Positions 16,718 through 25,084 of a stretch of 64,000 nt of DNA are shown here, piece by piece (the stretch's first letter is position 1; the number at the start of each line of letters is the position of its first letter). The position numbers and the translations under genes were made by a program. The stretch lies in contig NZ_CAHJXL010000001.1 in NCBI RefSeq assembly GCF_903645315.1, positions 2,883,501 to 2,947,500 on the forward strand, in the 5' to 3' direction. The notes beneath the pieces are model-generated. The model saw nothing but the letters and a program-made list of their open reading frames with translations, did not search any database and was not told the DNA's origin. Origin of the DNA: Victivallis sp. Marseille-Q1083. GTDB lineage: Bacteria; Verrucomicrobiota; Lentisphaeria; Victivallales; Victivallaceae.

Positions 16718-18148
16718 ATGGCTGCTACCAATGGCTCGAAAGGTACGATGAGTGTCTTTACGATGGCAATGCTGACCGTGGCGGCGGTATTGTCACTGCG
16801 GAATCTGCCGAGTCAGGCGGATTACGGCTACAGTATTATTTTCTATATCACGGCGGCGGCGGTCTGCTTTTTCCTGCCGTCGGCGCTGGTGTCGGCGGAG
16901 CTGGCGTCCGGCTGGCCGCAGGACGGCGGCGTTTATTTGTGGGTGAAGGAGGCGTTCGGGCCGAAATGGGGGTTTGTCGCCATTTTCATGCAATGGGTGG
17001 AGAACCTTCCCTGGTTCCCGGCGGTGTTGACCTTCGTCGCCTCGGCGATCGCCTATGTGTTCAATCCGGAATTGGCTACCAGCCGCTGGTTCGTCTTCAT
17101 CACCATCCTGGTGATGCTGTGGCTGGCCACCTGGCTGAACTTCCACGGCATGAAGCTTTCGGCGTTTCTGAGCAGTTCCGGCGCGCTGGCCGGGACGGTG
17201 ATTCCGGGGATCGGCATCATTCTGCTGGCGGCGGGTTATCTGATCGCCGGCAATCCGCCGAGCATTCAATTCTCGGTCGGCGCCATTTTCCCGGAAATGA
17301 ACAACCTCAATCAGTTGATGCTGCTTTCCGGCATGATGGTGGCGCTTGCCGGGATGGAAATGTCGGCGATCCACGTCACCGAGATGTCGAACCCGACCAA
17401 ACAGTTTCCGAAAGCGATTTTCAGCGCCTGCGCCGTGGTGATTTTGTTGAGCGTGTTCGGCGCGCTGGCCATCGCATTGGTGATTCCGGAGAATGACATC
17501 AGCCTGGCAGCCGGCGCCTGTCAGGCTTTCGACAAGATTTTCCAGATCTTTCACATCGAGTGGATGACGCCGATCATGTGCTTCCTGCTGGCTTACGGCG
17601 CCTTGACGATGGTGGTCACCTGGGTGCTCGGTCCGTCCAAGGGAGTACTGGAAGTCGCCAGGGAAGGTTATCTGCCGCAGTACTGGCAGAAGCGCAACAA
17701 GAACGGCATGCCGACCCGGATTCTGATCGTCCAGGCGACGATTTCCTCGCTGTTGGCGACAGTGGTGTTGTTCATGCCGACCATCAGCGGCGCGTTCTGG
17801 ATCATGTCGGCGCTGACCGCCCAGTTGTATATGATCATGTATCTGCTGATGTTCGCCGCGGCGATCAAATTGCGTTATTCCAGGCCGGATGTGCCGCGTC
17901 CCTACCGCATTCCCGGCGGAAAGCTCGGCATGTGGATCGTTTCCGGCATCGCTTTTCTGACCGCGTTGCTGGCGATTTTCGTCGGTTTCATCCCGACCGG
18001 CGGGGTTCGTGAAAAAGGTATCGAAGCGCAATTCATCTATATCGCGTTTCTGTTCTTCGGTTCGGCGATCTTCGTGCTCATTCCGTTGTTGTTCTATCAT
18101 ATCTATGAAAAGGAACAGGCGAAAAAGGGCAAGGCGAAAGCCAGATGA
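16718..18148 (+). CDS. Amino acid antiporter, GadC-like (APC superfamily)
   Basis: A 476-residue inner-membrane transporter with about 12 hydrophobic segments. AVLSLRNLPSQADYGYSIIFY, the FFLPSALVSAELASGWPQDGGVYLWVKEAFG stretch and ALAGMEMSAIHVTEMSNPTKQFPKA match the glutamate:GABA antiporter branch (GadC, YjeM-like). GGAGG stands 8 bases before the ATG. It follows the LdcI-like gene by 102 bases on the same strand, so it probably exchanges that enzyme's substrate for its amine product. The antiporter branch (GadC) and the decarboxylase branch (LdcI) do not normally pair, which leaves the real substrate open. A C-terminal basic tail ends the protein. Confidence 0.87.
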   Translation: MAATNGSKGTMSVFTMAMLTVAAVLSLRNLPSQADYGYSIIFYITAAAVCFFLPSALVSAELASGWPQDGGVYLWVKEAFGPKWGFVAIFMQWVENLPWFPAVLTFVASAIAYVFNPELATSRWFVFITILVMLWLATWLNFHGMKLSAFLSSSGALAGTVIPGIGIILLAAGYLIAGNPPSIQFSVGAIFPEMNNLNQLMLLSGMMVALAGMEMSAIHVTEMSNPTKQFPKAIFSACAVVILLSVFGALAIALVIPENDISLAAGACQAFDKIFQIFHIEWMTPIMCFLLAYGALTMVVTWVLGPSKGVLEVAREGYLPQYWQKRNKNGMPTRILIVQATISSLLATVVLFMPTISGAFWIMSALTAQLYMIMYLLMFAAAIKLRYSRPDVPRPYRIPGGKLGMWIVSGIAFLTALLAIFVGFIPTGGVREKGIEAQFIYIAFLFFGSAIFVLIPLLFYHIYEKEQAKKGKAKAR

Positions 18149-18185
18149 ACAGATAATGCCGGAGGAATTTGAGACGACAGGCGGA

Positions 18186-18220
18186 AAACGCCGGAACCCG
18201 ATCGGTTCCGGCGTTTCTGC
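18186..18220 (+). terminator. Terminator-like hairpin after the GadC-like gene
   Basis: AAACGCCGGAACC (18186-18198) pairs with its exact complement (18204-18216) around a 5-base loop. Only TTTC follows, so termination may be partial, but the position just after the operon fits. Confidence 0.65.
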
Positions 18221-18336
18221 TGGTTGTAGAAAAAATCGTGCTGAATGGCTTTGGGGTGATTGATAATCAACGAAATGAAGATGATTTGGTTGACAATTTT
18301 CCTGACCGTCGAACCTGTCGCGGGTGAGGTTTGTCA

Positions 18337-18798
18337 ATGAAAATAAGTCAGGAAAGGTTGGTGCGCATGAGAGCGAAGGAACGTCAGAACGAAAATCGGG
18401 AAATCGGCGATATCTGGTTCGGGACGCTTATCTGGCTGGGGGTCGTCACCGGATTTGTCGCCCTCGCTGCTTTGCTGGGCGGTTGTGAGGGGCTGCAGGA
18501 CAAAGCGGTCGGAATCGGCTCCGGGGTCGATGCGTTCAAAGTGGAGACCTCCGGCTCGGTGTCCAGCGGGACGGTGCTGCCGAACATCATCGCCGGCGGC
18601 GCCGTCAACGCGATGGGCACCAGTCCGGCGATGGCGGAAGGCGCGACAGCGGCGCCGGTCTATGTGCATTCCAGGCGCGGCTCATTGTTCGGTCAACTGC
18701 TCGGTTTGAATGCCGATACGGAAGCGGTGGTCTACATCGGGGTGCCGGGCGAATCGGCGACGGAAACCACCGCCCGGCTGGCCGCCATCCGGCAGTGA
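18337..18798 (+). CDS. Small membrane-anchored hypothetical protein
   Basis: A 153-residue protein I cannot assign. The ATG at 18337 lies 8 bases after GGTGAGG. Residues 1-25 are strongly charged, 27-49 form one hydrophobic segment that ends LLGGC (Cys50), and the rest is small, polar and Gly/Ser/Ala-rich. Cys50 looks like a lipobox after an unusually long cytoplasmic leader; it could instead be a plain signal anchor with the C-terminus outside. The second half resembles no domain I know. Neighbours are unrelated genes on both sides. Confidence 0.6.
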   Translation: MKISQERLVRMRAKERQNENREIGDIWFGTLIWLGVVTGFVALAALLGGCEGLQDKAVGIGSGVDAFKVETSGSVSSGTVLPNIIAGGAVNAMGTSPAMAEGATAAPVYVHSRRGSLFGQLLGLNADTEAVVYIGVPGESATETTARLAAIRQ

Positions 18799-18906
18799 AC
18801 ATTTTTTCTCGGGATATTTTACGGTAGCGGACTGCAATTGAAACGCCCCGGCCGGCGGCATCGCCGGGCCGGGGCGGATAAGTTCAGTTTGACATGAGGG
18901 GACGGT

Positions 18907-19449
18907 TTACCACAGCGAATCGGTGGACGGATTGAAATGCGCGTAATTGGTCGGCGCGTTTTTGACGATGTTGTTGGCGGTATCCGTGTCGAGTTCCGCG
19001 TTGAGCAGGACCCAGTTTTCGTCGCCGATATCGTCGATTTTGCCGTCACAGATAAAGCTGGTATAATGGCGGCTGTCGATGCACAATGCCATATAATCGC
19101 CGCGGAAGCGGCCGATCATCTGCGCCCAGCGCTGCCGTCCGTGGCGGCTGAGTTTCAATTCCACCTTGAAGAAATCCGGTTTGTCCGGGATCGGCACCAG
19201 CCGCGCTTCGCTGAAATCTTTGGAATCGAGATAGCCGTGCCGGTTGATCCACAGAGTGCGTCCGTCGAAAGTTTCCAGCGGCACTTCCATCTCTTCGGCT
19301 TTTTCGTTGCCGGGATATTTGACGATGTGATAGATGTTGACCGTATAGACCGGTTCCGTCTTCAATTTGGATAAATCAAGCGTTTCGCAGCCGGCGGAAA
19401 ACAGACCGAGAATCAGTGTCGCAAGAAAAAGAAACAGAACGCGAAACAT
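18907..19449 (-). CDS. Lipoprotein with a SecD-P1-head-like domain
   Basis: A 180-residue lipoprotein. The ATG at 19449 has AGGAGT upstream and begins a signal MFRVLFLFLATLILGLFSAG with lipidation Cys21; longer in-frame extensions upstream lack such features. The mature part contains VELKLSRHGRQRWAQMIGRF, then G-DYMALCIDSRHYTSFICDGKIDD. This wording parallels the first periplasmic (P1 head) domain of SecD, where an extended strand, a helix ending in a G, and an ALxxDG stretch occur in the same order. It may therefore be a stray SecD-like peptide-binding domain on a lipid anchor; that is inference from motif order only. Confidence 0.68.
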   Translation of the reverse strand: MFRVLFLFLATLILGLFSAGCETLDLSKLKTEPVYTVNIYHIVKYPGNEKAEEMEVPLETFDGRTLWINRHGYLDSKDFSEARLVPIPDKPDFFKVELKLSRHGRQRWAQMIGRFRGDYMALCIDSRHYTSFICDGKIDDIGDENWVLLNAELDTDTANNIVKNAPTNYAHFNPSTDSLW

Positions 19450-19613
19450 GGGGCCACTCCTAACAGTTACTGAATTTGATTCCTGAAAACCGCTCATACT
19501 ATAATCTGCATTGTGCCGAACTGCAAGTCGAAGGACGGAAAAGCATTCGGTTGTTCGTCCGGGCGCTCCGGCGGTCCGGATGATATTGTACATCAGATTG
19601 GTCGTTTTATCCA

Positions 19614-19666
19614 TTGCCAAAACCGGCGGCCGATGATATAATATATCCCGGTCGATTTGCCGACCG
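19614..19666 (+). promoter_or_regulatory. Promoter and inverted repeat before the glutaminase gene
   Basis: TTGCCA (19614-19619), 17 bases, then a perfect TATAAT (19637-19642). Seven bases downstream the inverted repeat CGGTCG-N6-CGACCG (19649-19666) covers the likely transcription start, a usual place for a repressor operator. The start codon is at 19697. Confidence 0.7.
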
Positions 19667-19696
19667 TTGAAACGAATTGCTATAAGGAACGCAACA

Positions 19697-21724
19697 ATGA
19701 CCGAACAGTATCGATTCCCCCGTTATCCGGCGGTGCCGCTGGTGGTGCACGACCCTTATTTCAGCCTCTGGTCGTTTGCCGACAAATTGACCGACAACTG
19801 GAGTTCTCACTGGACCGGAGCGATTCAGTCGTTGTGCGGGATGCTGCGCATCGATGGCGTCGCCTGGCGGTTTGCCGGGATCTGGGGCGATCTGCAGCCG
19901 ATGGAGCAAATCGGTCTGGAAGTTTGGCCGACCCGGACGGTTTACCGGTTCGCCGCTGCCGGCGTTGAACTGACGTTGACTTTTCTGACGCCGGCTTTGC
20001 TGCATAAGCTGGAGATTCTGTCGCGGCCGGTGAGCTATGTGGAATTCCGCATTCGGTCGCTCGACGGGAAAGCGCACGACGTGGCGTTGTATTTCGACGC
20101 CGGCGGCGAATTGTGTCTCGACAATGTTTATCAGGCGGCGACCTGGGGGCGGCTGCGGCTGGAAGGGCTGGAAGTGATGACGGTTGCCGCGGCGGAACAG
20201 CGGCCGTTGCACCGGGCCGGTGACGACCACCGCATCGATTGGGGACGGTTCTACCTGGCGGTTCCGCAACAGTACCGGCCGATGACGGCGATCCGGTCGA
20301 ATTTTGAATTGCGCGGCTGTTTCGTCGCCGGCGCCGCGTTGCCGGACAGCGACGATTTTCAACCGCAACGCATGCAGTTTGACGGCTGGGTGAGCCCCGG
20401 TATGGCGGTGGAACTCGGAACCGTGGAGCGCGAACCGGCCGAAGTGATGCTGATGCTGGCATACGACGATGTCTGGAGCGTCGAATATCTCGGCCGCAAA
20501 CTGGCGGCCTACTGGCGGCGGAATGGGCGGGATTTCGGTGAAATGCTGCGGCAGGCCTGGCGGGAATATCCGGCGCTGCGGCAGGAATGCGCCGCCTATG
20601 ACCGGGAATGGATGAACGATTGCCGTCAAAGCGGCGGCGAAGCTTATGCGCATTTGTGCGCGTTGGCGTTCCGGCAGGCGATCGGCGCTCACAAGCTGGT
20701 GGCCGATGAACAGGACCGGCCGTTGTTCTTTTCGAAGGAAAATTTTTCCAACGGCTGCATTGCGACGGTGGATATCACTTATCCGTCCGCTCCGCTGTTT
20801 TTGCTGGCCCAGCCGACACTGCTCAAGGGCATGCTGCTGCCGATTCTGGATTACGCCGAAACCCGGCGCTGGAAATTTCCGTTCGCGCCGCATGACCTGG
20901 GAACTTATCCGCTGGCCAACGGCCAGGTGTATGGCGGCGGCGAACGCGACGAGCTGGATCAGATGCCGGTCGAGGAGTGCGGCAACCTGTTGCTGCTGGC
21001 TGCTGCGCTGGTCAAATTTGCCGATGAATTGGAATTTGCCCGCCGCTATTATCCGACGCTGAAGCAGTGGGCCGATTATTTGAATGAAAAAGGTTATGAT
21101 CCGGAGAACCAGCTTTGCACCGACGACTTCGCCGGCCATCTGGCGCACAATACCAATTTGTCTTTGAAGGCGATTCTGGCCCTGGCGGCGTTCGCGCAGT
21201 TGGCCGGACGGCTGGGTGAAGATGCGGCGGCGGTCGCCGTCTACCGGCAAAGCGCGGAAACTTTTGCGGCGCACTGGCGGCGGGACGCCTGGGCCGGCGA
21301 CCACTATAAACTGGCGTTCGACCGCGAGGTTTCCTGGAGCCAGAAGTACAATCTGGTCTGGGACCGGCTGCTGGAGCTGGAGTTGTTTCCGGCGGAAGTG
21401 GCGGAGACGGAGCTGGCCTGGTACCGTGTCAGGCAGGAGCGTTACGGCCTGCCGCTGGATAACCGGAAAAGTTATACCAAATTGGACTGGATCATCTGGT
21501 CGGCGACGCTGACCGGCCGTGACGAGGATTTCCAGGCGCTGCTGCAGCCGGTTGCCCGCTGGCTTGCCGAGACGCCGAGCCGGGTGCCGCTGACCGATTG
21601 GTATGATACGCTGGACGGCCGCCAGGTCGGTTTTCAGGCCCGGTCGGTGGTCGGCGGCGTTTTCATCAAATTGCTGGCCGATGCGGCGATGCGCTCAAAG
21701 TGGCGGGCCGGGCTGGCGGAGTGA
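19697..21724 (+). CDS. GtaA-type glutaminase family protein (DUF4965/DUF5127/DUF1793)
   Basis: A 675-residue protein of the fungal-type glutaminase A family. The start at 19697 is 8 bases after AAGGAA; an in-frame ATG ten codons earlier lacks a site. The opening PAVPLVVHDPYFSLWSFADKL and HWTGAIQSLCGMLRIDG are diagnostic of the N-terminal domain. The central and C-terminal six-hairpin-like parts have FSKENFSNGCIATVDITYPSAPLFL, APHDLGTYPLANGQ and CTDDFAGHLAHNTNLSLKAILAL. I see no signal peptide, unlike most secreted fungal relatives. Substrate could be glutamine or a glycan, since the fold resembles (alpha/alpha)6 glycosidases. It stands alone between its own promoter and a strong terminator. 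Confidence 0.85.
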   Translation: MTEQYRFPRYPAVPLVVHDPYFSLWSFADKLTDNWSSHWTGAIQSLCGMLRIDGVAWRFAGIWGDLQPMEQIGLEVWPTRTVYRFAAAGVELTLTFLTPALLHKLEILSRPVSYVEFRIRSLDGKAHDVALYFDAGGELCLDNVYQAATWGRLRLEGLEVMTVAAAEQRPLHRAGDDHRIDWGRFYLAVPQQYRPMTAIRSNFELRGCFVAGAALPDSDDFQPQRMQFDGWVSPGMAVELGTVEREPAEVMLMLAYDDVWSVEYLGRKLAAYWRRNGRDFGEMLRQAWREYPALRQECAAYDREWMNDCRQSGGEAYAHLCALAFRQAIGAHKLVADEQDRPLFFSKENFSNGCIATVDITYPSAPLFLLAQPTLLKGMLLPILDYAETRRWKFPFAPHDLGTYPLANGQVYGGGERDELDQMPVEECGNLLLLAAALVKFADELEFARRYYPTLKQWADYLNEKGYDPENQLCTDDFAGHLAHNTNLSLKAILALAAFAQLAGRLGEDAAAVAVYRQSAETFAAHWRRDAWAGDHYKLAFDREVSWSQKYNLVWDRLLELELFPAEVAETELAWYRVRQERYGLPLDNRKSYTKLDWIIWSATLTGRDEDFQALLQPVARWLAETPSRVPLTDWYDTLDGRQVGFQARSVVGGVFIKLLADAAMRSKWRAGLAE

Positions 21725-21750
21725 AACAAAATTGCCGGCCGGACCTCGTG

Positions 21751-21793
21751 AAGTTCCGATTGCCGTTTTTTCAACGGCAATCGGAACTTTTCC
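21751..21793 (+). terminator. Rho-independent terminator after the glutaminase gene
   Basis: AAGTTCCGATTGCCGTT (21751-21767) pairs perfectly with 21773-21789 around a 5-base loop and is followed by TTTCC. It stands 26 bases after the stop codon. Confidence 0.85.
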
Positions 21794-21874
21794 GCTGCCG
21801 CTCCGGTCTATTGTTCTTGGAACAGTGTAAATGACAAAAAAATGTTTTTTTTGAAAGAATCCGGAAAAAAAGAG

Positions 21875-21905
21875 TTGCAAAAGCGGCGGGAAGGCAGTAT
21901 ATAAT
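21875..21905 (+). promoter_or_regulatory. Promoter of the second pseudopilin gene
   Basis: TTGCAA (21875-21880) is followed by TATATAAT: TATATA begins after 17 bases and TATAAT (21900-21905) after 19. The pseudopilin ATG is at 21971. Confidence 0.6.
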
Positions 21906-21970
21906 ATTGTGATGTATTATATAAGTTCCAAAAGTGTTTGGGTCATTTCTCTAGTGTAAGGAGCGGAAAA

Positions 21971-22681
21971 ATGAGAAAGAGTCGTTTTACCTTGATCGAA
22001 CTGTTGGTCGTGATCGCGATCATCTCCATTCTCGCCAGCATGCTGCTGCCGGCGCTGGGCAAGGCGAAAAGCACTGCGCTTAGGGCTGCTTGCAGCAACA
22101 ACTTGCGTCAGGTGGCGATTGGTGCCAGTATTTACGGACAGGAAAATAAAAACTGGGTTTCGCCGGTTGCGGACGGTTTCGCCTGGTCGGTCTTGCTGAC
22201 CGGCAAACATGCGAATGGCGCCAATGCCGATAAAGTCGGCGGTAATTATCTGGAAGGCGGCGTATTCGTCTGTCCGATGAGTATGGATGATGAATGGACC
22301 GAGGATACGGCCACTTATGCGATGTATGATGCTCTTAACGACGGAAATTACGACAACAAAGTAAAGAATTGTGGCGATTTTGTCAATCATAAAGTATTTA
22401 ATGACAATAATATTGCCTATCGGACGACGAAAATTAAAATGCCGAGTACGATGGTGATGTTCAGCGAGTCGTTGAATCCGAAAGAACAGTCGATGTATTA
22501 CCGGTTTTCACCGAACGCCGTTGTGAACGGTGCCTCGATCCATACCTATCATGACAATTTTACCAATGCGGTATTTTTCGACAGCCACGTCGCCAGCATG
22601 CGGCCGGGTGAGTTGAGCCAGACTGCGACGGAGATTACCAACGTCATTGATGACCAGGGAAATCAAATCGGAATGAAGTAA
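21971..22681 (+). CDS. Type II secretion-like pseudopilin (2), H-x9-DS variant
   Basis: A 236-residue pseudopilin. ATG 21971 is 6 bases after GGAGCGG and opens [20 protein letters not shown], followed by [14 protein letters not shown]. The C-terminal motif reads [12 protein letters not shown], so the usual H-x9-DG has become H-x9-DS. The middle carries [12 protein letters not shown], the cysteine segment seen in this protein class. Unlike the other two pseudopilins in the window it has no glycosidase partner: it lies between its own promoter and its own terminator. Function is unknown beyond display by a pseudopilus-like system. Confidence 0.88.
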   Translation: MRKSRFTLIELLVVIAIISILASMLLPALGKAKSTALRAACSNNLRQVAIGASIYGQENKNWVSPVADGFAWSVLLTGKHANGANADKVGGNYLEGGVFVCPMSMDDEWTEDTATYAMYDALNDGNYDNKVKNCGDFVNHKVFNDNNIAYRTTKIKMPSTMVMFSESLNPKEQSMYYRFSPNAVVNGASIHTYHDNFTNAVFFDSHVASMRPGELSQTATEITNVIDDQGNQIGMK

Positions 22682-22696
22682 GATAGCGGATTCTGG

Positions 22697-22725
22697 GGCC
22701 GGGAGTTTTTCCCGGCCTTTTTTTT
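22697..22725 (+). terminator. Rho-independent terminator after pseudopilin 2
   Basis: GGCCGGGA (22697-22704) and TCCCGGCC (22710-22717) with a 5-base loop run into an eight-T tract, a textbook intrinsic terminator 15 bases after the stop codon. Confidence 0.92.
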
Positions 22726-22831
22726 GTCTATGCCCGGGAAAAAATAGAACCGGGGATTGAGTTTCAGAAAAATTCCGTCACCGCTTGCGGAATTTTACCG
22801 GATGGAGACAATTTTTTCAGTGAAAACCGCA

Positions 22832-22867
22832 AATATTGTTGCAATTGCAACAATATTGTGATATAGT
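22832..22867 (+). promoter_or_regulatory. Palindromic MarR-type operator on the efflux operon promoter
   Basis: A perfect 26-bp palindrome (22832-22857): AATATTGTTGCAA followed directly by its reverse complement. Its middle supplies a -35 (TTGCAA, 22839-22844), and TATAGT (22862-22867) stands 17 bases on as the -10. Binding here would block RNA polymerase. MarR-family sites are palindromes of this TTGnnnnCAA kind, and a marR gene is third in the operon that starts at 22908, so autoregulation is likely. Confidence 0.82.
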
Positions 22868-22907
22868 AAACGCACGTTTTTTGAGAAAACCGATTCGGAG
22901 GAATCTC

Positions 22908-23975
22908 ATGCGAATGAAATTGTCACTGCGGTTGATTTATCTGGGCTTGCTGGTCTTGTTCGTCGTCGTCCTGCTGCTGACGGTGGGAACGGCCAACTAC
23001 GCGCCATATTCAGGCCGGGCTTATGTCGAATACGGTGAAGCGCCGGTATTCAGCAAGGTTTCCGCTGTCATTGAGGAACTTTATTGCCGGGACGGCCAGC
23101 AGGTCGAGAAGGGCGATCCGCTGTTTCGGCTGGATGACCGGAATTTTCGGGCCGAAGTGGAACGGCTCGAGGCGCTCTATGAAACTACCGTCAATAAACT
23201 AGCCGCGCTGGACTGCCAGATTGCCGAACAGGAGGAGGATATCCGCAGGCAGGAAAAAACCTGTGAAAAGTGCCGGATCGATTTCGAGCGCGATCGCACT
23301 CTGCTGGACAAACAGGCGGTCGCGGCCAAAACCTTCGAGAATTCCCGGTTGCAATTCGACATTGCCGCCGGCGAGTTGGCGGCGATGCGCAGCCGACTGA
23401 ATGCCTTGACGCGTCAGCGGGGACGTGCCGGCGACGACAACAGCGAACTCAAACAGCTCCGGGCGGAACTCGCCGTCGCCCGCAACCGGCTTGATGACAC
23501 CGTCATTCGCGCGCCGATTGCCGGCTTGCTCAGTTGCCACCAGCTCCATCATGGCCAGATGATCCTGACGGCGGAGCGCTATGCGGTAATCCATGAAACC
23601 GGCAATCTGACGATCAACGCCGATTTGATGGAGAAGAGCGTGGGACGGCTGCAGATCGGTCAGAAAGCCCTGGTCGCTTTTGATGCGATTCCGGGACGGG
23701 TGTTTCAGGCTTCGCTGAAAGGCGTGGTGCGGGAATTGCGTTCCGGCTACGTCGCTCCGAATGAGTTCCACGAAATCGCCGAGGATACCCGCTGGATTCG
23801 CACCGTCGGCCGCAATCGGATTCAACTGTCGCTCGAGGAACCAATGCCGCCGGAGGTATTGTTGACGTCCGGTTCCAAGGCCGCCGTTTCGCTGCAGAAT
23901 CCGGCCCATGCCGTTTTCAGCGGCTTGAGCAATGCCTGGATCCGGTTGATTAGCGTCTGCAACTATCTTTACTGA
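22908..23975 (+). CDS. HlyD-family membrane fusion protein of an efflux system
   Basis: A 355-residue periplasmic adaptor. The ATG at 22908 is 7 bases after GGAGGA; the frame continues upstream through the operator, which is not coding. Residues 8-30 form one membrane anchor (LIYLGLLVLFVVVLLLTVGT). Then come the first lipoyl half (VSAVIEELYCRDGQQVEKGDPLFRLD), a coiled-coil hairpin of about 100 residues rich in E, R and Q, the second lipoyl half (DTVIRAPIAGLLSCHQLHHGQ) and a beta-barrel domain (VGRLQIGQKALVAFDAIPG). It resembles EmrA and AaeA adaptors. The next gene, 11 bases on, encodes the membrane partner, and marR ends the operon. Confidence 0.9.
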   Translation: MRMKLSLRLIYLGLLVLFVVVLLLTVGTANYAPYSGRAYVEYGEAPVFSKVSAVIEELYCRDGQQVEKGDPLFRLDDRNFRAEVERLEALYETTVNKLAALDCQIAEQEEDIRRQEKTCEKCRIDFERDRTLLDKQAVAAKTFENSRLQFDIAAGELAAMRSRLNALTRQRGRAGDDNSELKQLRAELAVARNRLDDTVIRAPIAGLLSCHQLHHGQMILTAERYAVIHETGNLTINADLMEKSVGRLQIGQKALVAFDAIPGRVFQASLKGVVRELRSGYVAPNEFHEIAEDTRWIRTVGRNRIQLSLEEPMPPEVLLTSGSKAAVSLQNPAHAVFSGLSNAWIRLISVCNYLY

Positions 23976-23986
23976 CGGAGCGGAGC

Positions 23987-25084
23987 ATGCGGCGTTATGA
24001 CCGGGCGCTGGCGGAATTCCGGCGCGATAAATTCCGGCGGCTGGTGCTGGCCGCCGTGGCCGGCGTGATGCTGGCCCATCTGCTGCCGATGAATAGTACG
24101 GTTTTCATCGGTTTGTATCCGGCCAGCATCCTGCTCGGCATGGACCGGTTTTCCGTCGGCGCGCTGCTGCTGCGCTGCGCTACATTGCTGGCCGGTATGG
24201 TCGTCGGAACTTTGATCATCGAAGCTTTCATGAATGCTCCGATCCTTTCGGTCATGATTACTTATGGCGTATTTCTGGTGATTCTGAAACTCTTTGCGAT
24301 CCAGTTTGAAATGGGCAATGCGTACAGTTTCATGTTCGCTTATTCGTTGAGCACCATCTATGCGAGCTATCCGGATTCCACGATGGAGGCATCCATCACC
24401 GAACCCTATCTGATTCAGGCGGTGTTGATCTTTTTCGTGGTATGGGGATGTTTTGCACTGTTTCCGGCCCAGCCGCCGACCATTCGCAGGGCTTCGCCGC
24501 CGCCGCCGGAAATACAGGTCGGAAACGGCGAATTGATGATTTATGCTTTGATCTGGCTTGGCATCTGGTTGTTTTTCCTATTTTTCGAATGGCGTTTCGC
24601 CCTGTTCGCCTTCCTCAGTTTTGCCGGAGCGTTCCGCTGCTTTGACCGGAACGTGCTGAAAAAGATCACCCGGGAGAATATCATTGCCCATGTATTCTGC
24701 TGTTCGGTGGCGGCGTTGTTCAGTTTGCTGCTGCCGGGAACCGGCGGGAATATCCTGGTACTGCTCGCCGGCTTGATCGTGCTGGTACTGCCTTTTCTGC
24801 ATGCGGCGGTCTTTCCGCCGAAGCCAGAACTCGCTTATCGTTGCAGTACGATGCTTTCGGGGCTGCTGGTGCCGCTGATCCTCTACCTCGGCACCGATCA
24901 CGCGGCGGTTTATCAGAGTGCGCTCCGGGCGGCTTTGATCGTTTTTCTGATGGTAATCCTGTATCTGGTGATTGAATCTCTTTATCATGGCGGTACAGTA
25001 GTGAAAAAAGTTTCCCGGTGCTGGCGGCAGCATGCCGAGCCGGACCGGCAACCGGAGGATCAGTCATGTACCAGCCGAATCTGA
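23987..25084 (+). CDS. Inner-membrane efflux protein, DUF2955/FUSC-like
   Basis: A 365-residue protein with two blocks of hydrophobic segments (about residues 18-155 and 180-330), the layout of the AaeB/YccS/FUSC group and of DUF2955. AAVAGVMLAHLLPMNSTVFI and ALFAFLSFAGAFRCFDRN are typical of the two repeats. With the HlyD adaptor it should form an exporter, probably of aromatic acids or similar toxic compounds. GGAGCGG lies 5 bases upstream. The stop codon overlaps the marR start by 19 bases, which argues for coupled translation. No outer-membrane factor gene is nearby. Confidence 0.82.
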   Translation: MRRYDRALAEFRRDKFRRLVLAAVAGVMLAHLLPMNSTVFIGLYPASILLGMDRFSVGALLLRCATLLAGMVVGTLIIEAFMNAPILSVMITYGVFLVILKLFAIQFEMGNAYSFMFAYSLSTIYASYPDSTMEASITEPYLIQAVLIFFVVWGCFALFPAQPPTIRRASPPPPEIQVGNGELMIYALIWLGIWLFFLFFEWRFALFAFLSFAGAFRCFDRNVLKKITRENIIAHVFCCSVAALFSLLLPGTGGNILVLLAGLIVLVLPFLHAAVFPPKPELAYRCSTMLSGLLVPLILYLGTDHAAVYQSALRAALIVFLMVILYLVIESLYHGGTVVKKVSRCWRQHAEPDRQPEDQSCTSRI

